Source of the DNA: Lachnospiraceae bacterium
GTDB lineage: Bacteria > Bacillota > Clostridia > Lachnospirales > Lachnospiraceae
Length of the DNA: 55,213 nucleotides
Assembly (NCBI GenBank): GCA_029063085.1
Contig: JAIDOW010000058.1
Span: 1,747-56,959, forward strand
Direction of reading: 5' to 3'
Position 1 is the stretch's first letter. The number at the start of each line of letters is the position of its first letter. The notes beneath the pieces were generated by a model. The model made no database searches. It was not told where the DNA came from and saw only the letters and a program-made list of their open reading frames with translations. Positions 18,461 to 26,750 of this stretch are shown piece after piece. The position numbers were made by a program, and so were the translations under genes.

Positions 18461-19829
18461 GTGAATCATGCTGAAAGAACAAATCCCTTAGGGGAAGAAA
18501 GCATTAATCGTCTGCTTAGGCAGTTTGCAGTTCCGAGTATCGTTTCCATGCTGGTTGGTTCGCTTTATAATATTGTGGATCAGTTTTTTATTGGACAGCG
18601 TGTAGGAGAGCTTGGAAATGCGGCAACTAATATTGCATTTCCGTTATCAACCTCTTGCCTGGCGATTGCATTGCTTCTTGGTGTCGGCGGAGCTTCTTCT
18701 TTTAATATCGCCATGGGAAGGGGAGACAGAAAAAAAGCAGTGTATTATCTGGGGAATGCGGCTGTCATGCTTTTTAGCTGTGGTCTGGTGCTCTGCTTTT
18801 TTACAGAGTTATTTTTAGAACAGATGCTGCGTTTTTTTGGTTCTCCTGATAATGTATTAGAGTATGCTATGACATATACAAGAATAACGGCATTTGGATT
18901 TCCGTTTTTGATCTTATCTACGGGTGGAGGTCATTTGATTCGGGCGGATGGCAGACCTAAGATGACAATGGTCTGCAATCTTACCGGAGCAGTCGTTAAT
19001 ACGATATTGGATGCAATATTTGTGTTTGGTCTGAATCTTGGTATGGCAGGAGCGGCATATGCAACGATCATCGGACAGTGTATATCAGGTTGTATGGCAA
19101 TCTGGTTTCTCGGTCATTGCAAGACGGTGAAGATATGCCGAAAGCATTTGATGGTAAAGGCAGGGAATGTGGGGAGGATTGCTTCTCTTGGAATGGCACC
19201 TTGCAGTAACCAGCTTGCCATGATGATAGTGCAGATTATCATGAATAAATCATTAAAATACTATGGTGCCCTGTCCGTATATGGTGAGTCCATTCCTATT
19301 GCCTGTTCTGGAATCATTTCCAAGGTAAATATGGTTTTTATGGCATTCGTGATCGGTATCTCACAGGGATTGCAGCCTATTGTAAGCTTTAATTATGGTG
19401 CAGGAAAGTACCACCGGGTAAAAGAAGCCTACCTGAAAGCGATTTTGTGTGGCGGTGTGCTTGCGGTGGTGGCATTTTTAATGTTTCAGATTTGTCCCAG
19501 CCAGATTATCTCGGTTTTTGGGGATGGATCGGAAGAATATTATGAATTTGCGGTTAATTATTTTCATATTTTTTTTGTTTTTTACTTTTGTGAATTTTCT
19601 TCAGCCTATCAGTTCCAATTTTTTTACTGCTATTGGAAAGCCTAAAAGAGGAAGTTTTCTTGCGTTGACCAGGCAGATTATCTTTTTGCTTCCGTTATTG
19701 ATCATTTTTCCGATTATGATAGGTATTGATGGAATCATGTATGCAGGTCCTATTGCGGATTTTCTTGCGGCTTTGGTATCAGGTGGAATGACTGCATTAG
19801 AACTGCGTAGAAAAGAGTACCGTTTGTAA
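18461..19829 (+). pseudogene. MATE family efflux transporter, frameshifted
   Basis: The frame beginning at GUG 18461 (AGGAGG upstream) encodes a MATE transporter up to about residue 370 (LLRQFAVPSIVSMLVGSLYNIVDQFF at the start, cited as VPSIVSMLVGSLYNIVDQFF). Near 19569-19584, in T8-G-T6, the reading must move by +1 to continue with LQPISSNFFTAIGKPKRG and end at 19829. Joined, the protein would be about 455 residues, the normal family length. One extra T in the tract explains it. It may be a real inactivation, phase-variable slippage, or a sequencing error. Confidence 0.85.
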
Positions 19830-19854
19830 AAATAATAAAAAATTTTAAATTCAC

Positions 19855-19883
19855 GTATACATTCCTTCATTTGACAAATACTA
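19855..19883 (+). promoter_or_regulatory. Sigma-G/F-like promoter of spoVT
   Basis: GTATA (19855-19859) and AATACTA (19877-19883) are 17 bases apart. They fit the forespore consensus (G-H-A-T-R and CATACTA-like) better than sigma-A. B. subtilis spoVT is transcribed by sigma-G, so the position and form agree. Confidence 0.55.
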
Positions 19884-19925
19884 GAGTAAGAATTTATTAA
19901 ACACATTAAATGGAGGAATTGACTC

Positions 19926-20474
19926 ATGAAAGCAACAGGAATTGTACGCCGAATAGACGAACTTGGAAGGATTGTGGTACCAAAGGAGATTCGCAGGACA
20001 CTTCGGATCAGGGAAGGCGATCCACTGGAGATTTTTACGGATAAGGATGGGGAAATCATCCTTAAGAAGTATTCTCCCATTGGGGAACTCAGTATTTTTG
20101 CACAGGAATATGTTGATGCGACTGCACAGATTCTGGGCTGTCCGGTATGTGTGACAGACCGTGACCAGATCATTGCAGTATCAGGAATGCCAAAAAAAGA
20201 TTTAATAGGGAAACCTCTTCATAAGGAATTAGAAGAAGCCATTAATGACAGAGAAGCAATTATGGCGAAAAAGGGTGAAAAGAAATATATCCAGATTACC
20301 GGTGAAAATGATGATATGTATGAAGGACAGATTGTACAGACCATTATTTGTGAAGGAGATGCTATCGGGGCAGTGATCGTTCTTAACAAAGACGGCAAAA
20401 ATCCATTAACGGAGACGGAGAGAAAGGCAGCAGTGATTGCTGCGAACTTCCTCGGAAAGCAGATGGAAGGGTAA
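19926..20474 (+). CDS. spoVT: Stage V sporulation protein T (AbrB-type regulator)
   Basis: The N-terminal 50 residues form an AbrB/SpoVT swapped-hairpin DNA-binding domain (TGIVRRIDELGRIVVPKEIR). The remainder (about 55-182) is a GAF-like domain as in B. subtilis SpoVT, whose length of about 178 is matched. It tunes sigma-G-dependent gene expression in the forespore. TGGAGGAATTGACTC gives the ribosome binding site before ATG 19926. The gene opens a cluster whose order resembles spoVT-yabO-yabP-yabQ-divIC-spoIIE-tilS-hprT-ftsH of B. subtilis. Confidence 0.95.
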   Translation: MKATGIVRRIDELGRIVVPKEIRRTLRIREGDPLEIFTDKDGEIILKKYSPIGELSIFAQEYVDATAQILGCPVCVTDRDQIIAVSGMPKKDLIGKPLHKELEEAINDREAIMAKKGEKKYIQITGENDDMYEGQIVQTIICEGDAIGAVIVLNKDGKNPLTETERKAAVIAANFLGKQMEG

Positions 20475-20682
20475 AAAATTGTAAAAAGCAGGAAAATCAA
20501 TGCTTTGAGGATTCCTTTGTACTCCAAGGGACAAAAAGATACAGCATAATTATGCACAAAATAGTTGGCGAAATATGTAGAAAAATAACAAATGCTGGTG
20601 GCAAATTGAATAGATTTTGACGGTTTATACGCTGGAAAATTCTACTATTTTGTACAAAAAAACGAAGAATATGGTTAATTGC

Positions 20683-20711
20683 TTGACAAATGGGGGGTAA
20701 GCTAGTATAAC
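20683..20711 (+). promoter_or_regulatory. Strong sigma-A promoter of hup
   Basis: A perfect TTGACA (20683-20688) and TATAAC (20706-20711) are 17 bases apart, giving a leader of about 70 bases. The stretch 20475-20682 before it shows no gene and no clear terminator for spoVT. Confidence 0.85.
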
Positions 20712-20785
20712 TACTTTAGGACTTGCCTTTTGGAGGTAAGGATATAAGCAATACTATATAATATTTAAGAGGAGGAACTATTCCT

Positions 20786-21061
20786 ATGAACAAAACTGAG
20801 TTAGTTGCAGCTATGGCTGACAAGACCGAATTATCTAAGAAAGATGCTGAGAAGGCTTTAAAGGCATTCACAGATGTAGTAGCAGAAGAGTTAACAAAAG
20901 GAGAGAAAGTTCAGTTAGTCGGATTTGGTACTTTTGAAGTTGTTGACAGACCGGCTAGAGAGGGTAGAAATCCTAAGACTGGTAAGTCTATGAAGATTCC
21001 TGCTTCTAAGGCGCCTAAGTTCAAAGCTGGTAAGGCTTTAAAGGATGTTGTTAACAAATAA
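20786..21061 (+). CDS. hup: DNA-binding protein HU
   Basis: The 91-residue nucleoid protein bends and compacts DNA as a dimer. The HU/IHF signature GFGTFEVVDRPAREGRNPKTG is present (the DNA-embracing arm with its Arg and Pro residues), preceded by the two dimerisation helices. AGGAGG lies 8 bases ahead of the ATG. It has its own strong promoter and terminator inside the sporulation cluster. Confidence 0.97.
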   Translation: MNKTELVAAMADKTELSKKDAEKALKAFTDVVAEELTKGEKVQLVGFGTFEVVDRPAREGRNPKTGKSMKIPASKAPKFKAGKALKDVVNK

Positions 21062-21096
21062 TTATTCTTGCGGAGTATTTGATTTTGTTAAGAATG

Positions 21097-21127
21097 AAAA
21101 GGCTGTTGCTTTCGGCAACAGCCTTTT
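21097..21127 (+). terminator. Terminator of hup
   Basis: AAAAGGCTGTTGC and GCAACAGCCTTTT form a perfect 13-bp stem with the loop TTTCG. A T-run is built into the right arm. Confidence 0.9.
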
Positions 21128-21157
21128 CATTGTTATCAGATAATAAGGAGAGAGTAT

Positions 21158-21397
21158 ATGAGATTAGATAAGTATTTAAAGGTATCCAGAATTATTAAAA
21201 GAAGAACGGTTGCAAATGATGCCTGTGATGCTGGAAGAGTTATGGTAAATGGAAAAGTCGCAAAAGCTTCTACGGATGTTAAAGAAGGAGACCGGCTTGA
21301 TATTGAATTTGGAAATAGAAAAGTTTCTGTTGAAGTAACCCGGATTGTAGAATCGACCAAAAAAGAGGATGCGAAGGAGATGTTTAAGTATCTGTGA
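21158..21397 (+). CDS. rqcP: S4-domain RNA-binding protein RqcP (YabO)
   Basis: This 79-residue protein is a single S4 domain (MRLDKYLKVSRIIKRRTVAN, VNGKVAKAS, VKEGD). In Firmicutes RqcP works with RqcH on stalled 50S subunits to make poly-Ala tails in ribosome-associated quality control. Size and position before yabP-yabQ match YabO of B. subtilis. AAGGAGAG lies ahead of the ATG. The older name is Hsp15-like protein. Confidence 0.88.
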   Translation: MRLDKYLKVSRIIKRRTVANDACDAGRVMVNGKVAKASTDVKEGDRLDIEFGNRKVSVEVTRIVESTKKEDAKEMFKYL

Positions 21398-21474
21398 TTC
21401 TGATATGCATTTTTCAATGGTTATCATCATAGAATGAATAAAACAGATGGTTGACCAACTTGGAAGGTGGGTAT

Positions 21475-21759
21475 ATGGAAGAAGTTCGCAATATGAAAAC
21501 GCATAAAATAACATTGAATAACCGTGGTGCCGGAGTGATAACCGGAGTAAATGCAGTGATATCTTTTGACCTTAATGAGATATTATTAGAGACGGAACAG
21601 GGAATGCTGTTGATTAAAGGGACAGACCTCAATGTGACGAAGCTTACACTGGAAAAAGGAGAGGTAGAGGTGGACGGAAGGGTAGACTCTTTCACCTATT
21701 CCGATTTAAAACCCGGCTTGAAGGCTGAAAACGGATTTTTTGACCGCTTGTTTAAGTAG
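21475..21759 (+). CDS. yabP: Sporulation protein YabP
   Basis: The 94-residue product has the YabP-type fold signature (HKITLNNRGAGVITGVNAV, then MLLIKGTDLNVTKLTLEKGE and a DGRVDSFTYSD motif). YabP is needed, with YabQ, for spore cortex formation in B. subtilis and is a mother-cell protein. ATG 21475 is chosen because GGAAGG is upstream; an in-frame UUG at 21451 is less likely. It is followed by yabQ after 8 bases. Confidence 0.88.
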   Translation: MEEVRNMKTHKITLNNRGAGVITGVNAVISFDLNEILLETEQGMLLIKGTDLNVTKLTLEKGEVEVDGRVDSFTYSDLKPGLKAENGFFDRLFK

Positions 21760-21767
21760 GTGGTTGT

Positions 21768-22190
21768 ATGGCAGCATTGATCTATGATGAGGTAGAGTTA
21801 TTTGTAGTCTGTCTGGCACTTGGAATGGTGCTGGCATTTGTGTATGACTGTGTACGTATTTTTCGCCTTTTTTTTAACCACAAAGACTGGCTGGTAGATG
21901 TAGAAGATCTGGCATTCTGGCTTTTTACGGCATGGCTGGTTTTTCGTACGTTATTCCTTTATAACCGTGGAGCTCTTCGCGGTTATGCGTTTTTAGGAAT
22001 GTTTATAGGAGTTGTTTTTTATGTACTTACGTTAAGCCGTCTCCTGCTCTTTCTGGCAGGCAGACTGGTTCCATACTGGAAAAGTGTGAAAGATTTTCTC
22101 AGGAAACCATTTGTAAGCGTTAGCCGTTTTTTTAGAAAAACGTTGAAAAATCTAGCGGCAGAAGTTAAAATGGCTGTTAAGGGGAGATAA
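21768..22190 (+). CDS. yabQ: Spore cortex biosynthesis protein YabQ
   Basis: The 140-residue membrane protein has about four helices and the family start ELFVVCLALGMVLAFVYDCVRIFRL, here split as ELFVVCLALGMVLAFVYD and CVRIFRL, followed by a conserved DLAFWLF segment. It has a positively charged C-terminal tail. It acts in the forespore outer membrane in cortex assembly. TAGGTGG is the ribosome binding site, 8 bases after the yabP stop. Confidence 0.85.
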   Translation: MAALIYDEVELFVVCLALGMVLAFVYDCVRIFRLFFNHKDWLVDVEDLAFWLFTAWLVFRTLFLYNRGALRGYAFLGMFIGVVFYVLTLSRLLLFLAGRLVPYWKSVKDFLRKPFVSVSRFFRKTLKNLAAEVKMAVKGR

Positions 22191-22200
22191 TGAGAAACAG

Positions 22201-22518
22201 GTGAGGAAATTGAGCAGGAAAAGAAGAAGGAAAAAGAGAAAACAGAATAGTAAGGGGATTTCCATTATTGTCTTCGTTGTAATCATATTTTGTGCCACTG
22301 TCGGAATACGGACATATGCATTAAAGAACCAGAGTGAAGAACTGGCTAAAAGGCAGGCAGCTTTAGAAAAGCAGATGGAGAGTGAGGAACAGCGCACCAA
22401 GGAGTTGGAAGAGCTGGAAAAATATATGAAGACTAAGAAATATGTGGAAGAGGTTGCTAAGGAAAAATTAGGTCTGGTATATCCTGATGAGATACTGATT
22501 GAGCCGGAGAATAAGTAA
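22201..22518 (+). CDS. divIC: Septum formation initiator DivIC (FtsB family)
   Basis: The 105-residue product has a basic cytoplasmic N-terminus (RKRRRKKRKQ), one transmembrane helix (about 20-37), a Leu/Glu-rich coiled coil (about 42-78) and the FtsB/DivIC end VAKEKLGLVYPDE. It is part of the divisome DivIC-FtsL-DivIB complex. The GUG start at 22201 lies 11 bases after the yabQ stop; the ribosome binding site is weak, so translation coupling is likely. Confidence 0.88.
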   Translation: MRKLSRKRRRKKRKQNSKGISIIVFVVIIFCATVGIRTYALKNQSEELAKRQAALEKQMESEEQRTKELEELEKYMKTKKYVEEVAKEKLGLVYPDEILIEPENK

Positions 22519-22617
22519 TATGTCGTAAGTTGCGGTAAATGGTGCCTGAATGTGACAGTTTCTGCCTGGTCAATCCGGTATATTTTATCCCACTTTAGAT
22601 TGTGGGAGGTATTCTTT

Positions 22618-24714
22618 ATGCAATATAAGATAGAACGTATGGGGATACATATCCTTGCATTTTTGGTGGCTAGATGTCAGATGTTTGGAATGTATCCTTT
22701 TGTTGTGCCGTTTTTTATGGCGGCGTATTTACAGGACAGAAGCTCTGTCAGCTTGTTTGCTGCCGTTATGCTTGGAATTTTCAGCAGGTTCGGGACGACA
22801 GCTCTTTTAAAATATGCAATGATCCTGCTGTTTCTTTTGGGGCTTCTTCAAAATACAGACAGGAAAAAGTTATTTGAGAATAATTATCAGATTGCTGCGG
22901 CATCGGGGTGTATTCTATGGGCAGTCAGTATGCCTTATCAGTATCTGATTACCGGAGAGGATTCCAGTCTTTTGTATTCATTGTTGGAAGGTGTGATCGC
23001 TTCCTGTTTCGTGCTGGTTTTTGAACAGGGATTTGCTTCGTTTCGGGCAGGGACAAGCAGGATGTTTGCGAGTAATGAAAGGTTTGTAGGAGTGTTTGCA
23101 TTGATGGTGGCGGCATTGTTTGGCTGTCCGGAAGTACAGACTCCGATACAGCTTTTATTTGTGCTTTGCGGATATTTACTGCTGTATAATACCTGCCGTT
23201 TTGACAGCAGCGTGGGAATTGCTACAGGAAGCATAACCGGACTGGTACTGGCATTCCGCATGGGAAATGTGTCGTATCTCGCAGTCATGATAATGCTTGC
23301 CAGTATCATTGTTATTTTACGGGAACTGGGAAAGGCAGGTCTGATGTTGTCTTTTTTGGCGGGAATCTTATTGCTGGGCATTCTCTATGAGGAGAGCCTT
23401 CTCAGAACGGAAATGCTGGTCAGTGTCCTTGTAATCTTGACCTTGTTTTTGCTTACACCGAAAAAGTGGCTCAGAAGAACTTCTCAGATAAAAGAGGAAA
23501 GTACAAGGTTTTCACAGGATATTTTAATTCAGGAGGCGACAAAAGACAGGATTCATAATTTTGGACAGGCGTTTCTTGCAATGGAAAAAATGCTTGCACT
23601 TCACGAGAAAGAGAGACAGGAAATGATACCGAACGGTCTTAGTAATATGTACTTAAGCGGAGACGGTATTTCCCTGTTAAATGCTGTGGAGTCACAGAGC
23701 AGCCGTTTATCTGAGATGCGTAAGAATTTTATAAGGCAGCTTGGACAGATTGGGGAAGTTATTGTAAATTTTCAGGCGGAGCTTTTGGAACAGTCGGTAA
23801 AGGTAGAGCTTTTTGAAGGACGTATTACGGAACGCCTCGGAAGAATGGGGGTGACAGTGACAAAAGCAGTTCCTGTTAAAGATAAGGAAGAGCGTGTACA
23901 GGTTTATGTAAGCTGCTATCTGGGCAGTGACCGCGTGGTGACAGGGAAAATGCTGGCTAAGGGGATAGGACCGGTTCTGGGCAAAAATATGGTCTGCATT
24001 AATCGGGGTGAAGATGTAGTGGGGAAAGAAGAAGGCACCTTTTACTTTATGGAAGAAAGCAGATACATGCTGACTACAGGGATTGTGCAGAGAAACCGCA
24101 AGGGAGAAGAACTGTGCGGGGACAATTTTTCTGTTACCAGACTGGATAATGGAAAGGCAGTATTGATGCTTTGTGATGGAATGGGCAGTGGTGAAAATGC
24201 TTATATAAAAAGTGAACAGATTGTAGATTTGTTAGAGCAGCTTCTGACTGCCGGCTTTTGCCGGGAACTTGCCATAGAGCTGTTAAATTCCTTTATCAGT
24301 TTTCTGGCAGATGGCAGTATGAGTTCTACGCTGGATCTCACCATGATCGATTTTTATACCGGTACCACGGATTTTATTAAGCTGGGCGCTTCTACCACAT
24401 TTATTAAACGAAAAGGGCATGTGGAGTGTATCCGTTCCACGTCTCTTCCGGTCGGTGTGCTGGAGCAGATAGAATTTGACACCTGCGCAAGAAAGCTTTA
24501 TCATGGAGATATTATCATTATGGTCAGTGATGGTGTATTGGACGGGATTATTTTTGAAAATAAGGAAACCTATCTATCAGACCTGATTGCATCTATTGAA
24601 ACAAATAATGTACAATTGATAGCAGAAATCATTATGGAGGATATCGAAACCATGCAGCGCGGTGGAATGAGAGACGACAGTACGATTTTGGCGGCAGGAG
24701 TGTGGCAGAGATAA
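22618..24714 (+). CDS. spoIIE: Stage II sporulation protein E, PP2C-type phosphatase
   Basis: The 698-residue product has an N-terminal block of about ten membrane segments (to about residue 280), a central regulatory region (about 290-490) and a C-terminal PP2C phosphatase with VLMLCDGMGSGENAY (Asp520) and IIIMVSDGVLDG. It dephosphorylates SpoIIAA to activate sigma-F and takes part in polar septation. It is shorter than the 827-residue B. subtilis protein. ATG 22618 is preferred because GGGAGGT lies 8 bases upstream. TGTCGTA at 22521 resembles a Spo0A box (TGTCGAA) and may be the control site. Confidence 0.93.
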   Translation: MQYKIERMGIHILAFLVARCQMFGMYPFVVPFFMAAYLQDRSSVSLFAAVMLGIFSRFGTTALLKYAMILLFLLGLLQNTDRKKLFENNYQIAAASGCILWAVSMPYQYLITGEDSSLLYSLLEGVIASCFVLVFEQGFASFRAGTSRMFASNERFVGVFALMVAALFGCPEVQTPIQLLFVLCGYLLLYNTCRFDSSVGIATGSITGLVLAFRMGNVSYLAVMIMLASIIVILRELGKAGLMLSFLAGILLLGILYEESLLRTEMLVSVLVILTLFLLTPKKWLRRTSQIKEESTRFSQDILIQEATKDRIHNFGQAFLAMEKMLALHEKERQEMIPNGLSNMYLSGDGISLLNAVESQSSRLSEMRKNFIRQLGQIGEVIVNFQAELLEQSVKVELFEGRITERLGRMGVTVTKAVPVKDKEERVQVYVSCYLGSDRVVTGKMLAKGIGPVLGKNMVCINRGEDVVGKEEGTFYFMEESRYMLTTGIVQRNRKGEELCGDNFSVTRLDNGKAVLMLCDGMGSGENAYIKSEQIVDLLEQLLTAGFCRELAIELLNSFISFLADGSMSSTLDLTMIDFYTGTTDFIKLGASTTFIKRKGHVECIRSTSLPVGVLEQIEFDTCARKLYHGDIIIMVSDGVLDGIIFENKETYLSDLIASIETNNVQLIAEIIMEDIETMQRGGMRDDSTILAAGVWQR

Positions 24715-24723
24715 CGTTATATT

Positions 24724-26220
24724 ATGATAGAAAAAGTACAAAATTATATAAAGTTCCATCATATGATAAAAAAGGGGGACAGGATTGTAGTAGGTGTATC
24801 CGGAGGTGCAGATTCCGTTGCCCTGCTTTTGCTATTGAATCAGATGAAAACGGAAATGAAGTTGGAACTTTTTGCAGTGCATATTGATCATGGTATTCGG
24901 GAAGAGGCCTCAGAAGATGCCGGATATGTAAGGCAGCTTTGCGAAAACTGCAAGGTTCCGTTTTATCTGTTTGAAGAAGATGTTCCTGCCATGGCAAAAA
25001 AAGAACGGATGACGGAGGAGGAAATGGGGCGGAAAATCCGATATCAGAGTTTTTATCGGGTGATGGAACAGGTGAGAGCAGACAAATTGGCAGTTGCTCA
25101 TCATATGGGAGATCAGGCAGAGACCGTGCTGTTTCATCTGATAAGGGGAACAGATCTTTCGGGAATGGCAGGGATGCAGCCGGTAACAGAGTATTTTGGG
25201 GTAGCAGAAGGGAAAAATGCGACTTCTTATCATATTATACGGCCGTTGCTGGGATGCCATAAGAAGGAACTGACGGACTGGCTGGTAAGTCAGGGTGTGA
25301 TATGGAGGGAAGACAGAACCAATACAGATAATATGTATGCCCGCAATAAAATCCGAAATCAGGTGATACCTGTACTTGAAGAGATTAATCAACAAACAGT
25401 CTGCCATGTGGCTGCATTTGCAGACCGCATAGCGGAATATCAGGAGTTTTTCCAAAAAACAGTACAGGAATATCTGTTAAAAGAAGTGGTGAAGGGAGAA
25501 TCCGGATCAGGAAGCTGTGAAACGGACCGTTGCCTGCTAAAAAGTCAGGAAACGGTGCTGGCAAAGGCGGTTATCTATGAAATGCTGGGGATGGTATGCG
25601 GAGCACGGAAGGATATTTTTTCAGAGCATGTACAGGCAGTATATGATTTGCTGGATAAACAAAGCGGAAAGAAAGTGATGCTTCCCTACCGGATGATAGC
25701 GGAAAATTCGTATGAAAAGCTGATAATTCGGAAATGCTTTGTAAAGGAGGATGATTTTTCCAGCTGGAAACAGGTGATAGATTTAAAAGAATTGTCCGAT
25801 GGAGAGGAAAAAAGAATCTGCCTTCCCCAGGGAGGGTATCTGGTGGTGCAGATAAAATCAATGAAGGATATGGAATGGGGTGAGGGACAGAAATTTCTAA
25901 ATGATGGTAGAATTTCTAAAAATATCTATACGAAATTCTTTGATTGTGATACAATAAAAGATACGTTGTACATTCGGACACCGGAGGCGGAAGACTACAT
26001 TATTATAAATGAACAGGGAAACCGAAAAAAGCTTTCCCGCTATTTCATAGATGAAAAGATTCCAGTAATGAATCGGAACAGTAAGATTGTGGCGGCAAAC
26101 GGTCATGAAATTCTATGGATTATTGGTGGGCGTAGATGTGAGAATTATAAAATAAGTGATAATACGAAGTATATTTTATCGCTGATGTACGAAGGAGAGA
26201 ACCATGGAATATCATATTGA
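24724..26220 (+). CDS. tilS: tRNA(Ile)-lysidine synthase
   Basis: TilS converts the wobble C of tRNA-Ile(CAU) to lysidine with ATP. The PP-loop SGGADS is at residues 26-31, with HIDHG and AHHMGDQAETVLFHL motifs further on, cited as AHHMGDQAETVLF. The 498-residue length includes the C-terminal substrate-binding domains. The ATG lies 10 bases after the spoIIE stop without a clear ribosome binding site, so coupling is likely. The 3' end overlaps hpt by 17 bases. Confidence 0.95.
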   Translation: MIEKVQNYIKFHHMIKKGDRIVVGVSGGADSVALLLLLNQMKTEMKLELFAVHIDHGIREEASEDAGYVRQLCENCKVPFYLFEEDVPAMAKKERMTEEEMGRKIRYQSFYRVMEQVRADKLAVAHHMGDQAETVLFHLIRGTDLSGMAGMQPVTEYFGVAEGKNATSYHIIRPLLGCHKKELTDWLVSQGVIWREDRTNTDNMYARNKIRNQVIPVLEEINQQTVCHVAAFADRIAEYQEFFQKTVQEYLLKEVVKGESGSGSCETDRCLLKSQETVLAKAVIYEMLGMVCGARKDIFSEHVQAVYDLLDKQSGKKVMLPYRMIAENSYEKLIIRKCFVKEDDFSSWKQVIDLKELSDGEEKRICLPQGGYLVVQIKSMKDMEWGEGQKFLNDGRISKNIYTKFFDCDTIKDTLYIRTPEAEDYIIINEQGNRKKLSRYFIDEKIPVMNRNSKIVAANGHEILWIIGGRRCENYKISDNTKYILSLMYEGENHGISY

Positions 26221-26728
26221 AGAAATGATTTCAAAAGAAAAAATTGAAGCCAGAGTATGTGAACTTGCAAAACAGATCAATGAAGATTATGAGGGAAAAG
26301 AACTGCATTTAGTAATCATACTAAAAGGAAGTATGTTTTTTGCCTGTGAATTGTCAAAAAGAATTACAGTGCCGGTTACAATGGATTTTATATCAGTTTC
26401 TTCCTATGGAGACGGAATGGTATCCGCAGGAGATATTACAGTGAAAAAAGAGCTGGATGAGGATATTACCGGAAAAGAGGTATTGATTGTAGAAGATATC
26501 GTAGATTCTGGCAGGACATTATACCATCTTAAAAAGCTGCTGTTGGCAAGAAGTCCGAAAAGTCTTAGGATTGTAACACTGTTAGACAAACCGGAGCGGC
26601 GGATATCGGATGTTCAGACAGATTATTGTGGATTTGAAATACCGGACAAATTTGTGGTCGGGTATGGACTGGATTACGCACAAAGATATCGCAATCTTTC
26701 ATATATTGGTGTAGTAATACAGGATTGA
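26204..26728 (+). CDS. hpt: Hypoxanthine phosphoribosyltransferase
   Basis: The 174-residue enzyme salvages hypoxanthine and guanine to IMP and GMP using PRPP. The PRPP-binding motif VLIVEDIVDSGRTL and the flexible-loop SSYGDG are both visible, and LKGSMFF matches the first loop. AAGGAG precedes the ATG, inside the end of tilS. In B. subtilis HprT lies between tilS and ftsH as here. Confidence 0.96.
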   Translation: MEYHIEEMISKEKIEARVCELAKQINEDYEGKELHLVIILKGSMFFACELSKRITVPVTMDFISVSSYGDGMVSAGDITVKKELDEDITGKEVLIVEDIVDSGRTLYHLKKLLLARSPKSLRIVTLLDKPERRISDVQTDYCGFEIPDKFVVGYGLDYAQRYRNLSYIGVVIQD

Positions 26729-26750
26729 ATAAAAAGGAGACAAGTAAAAC

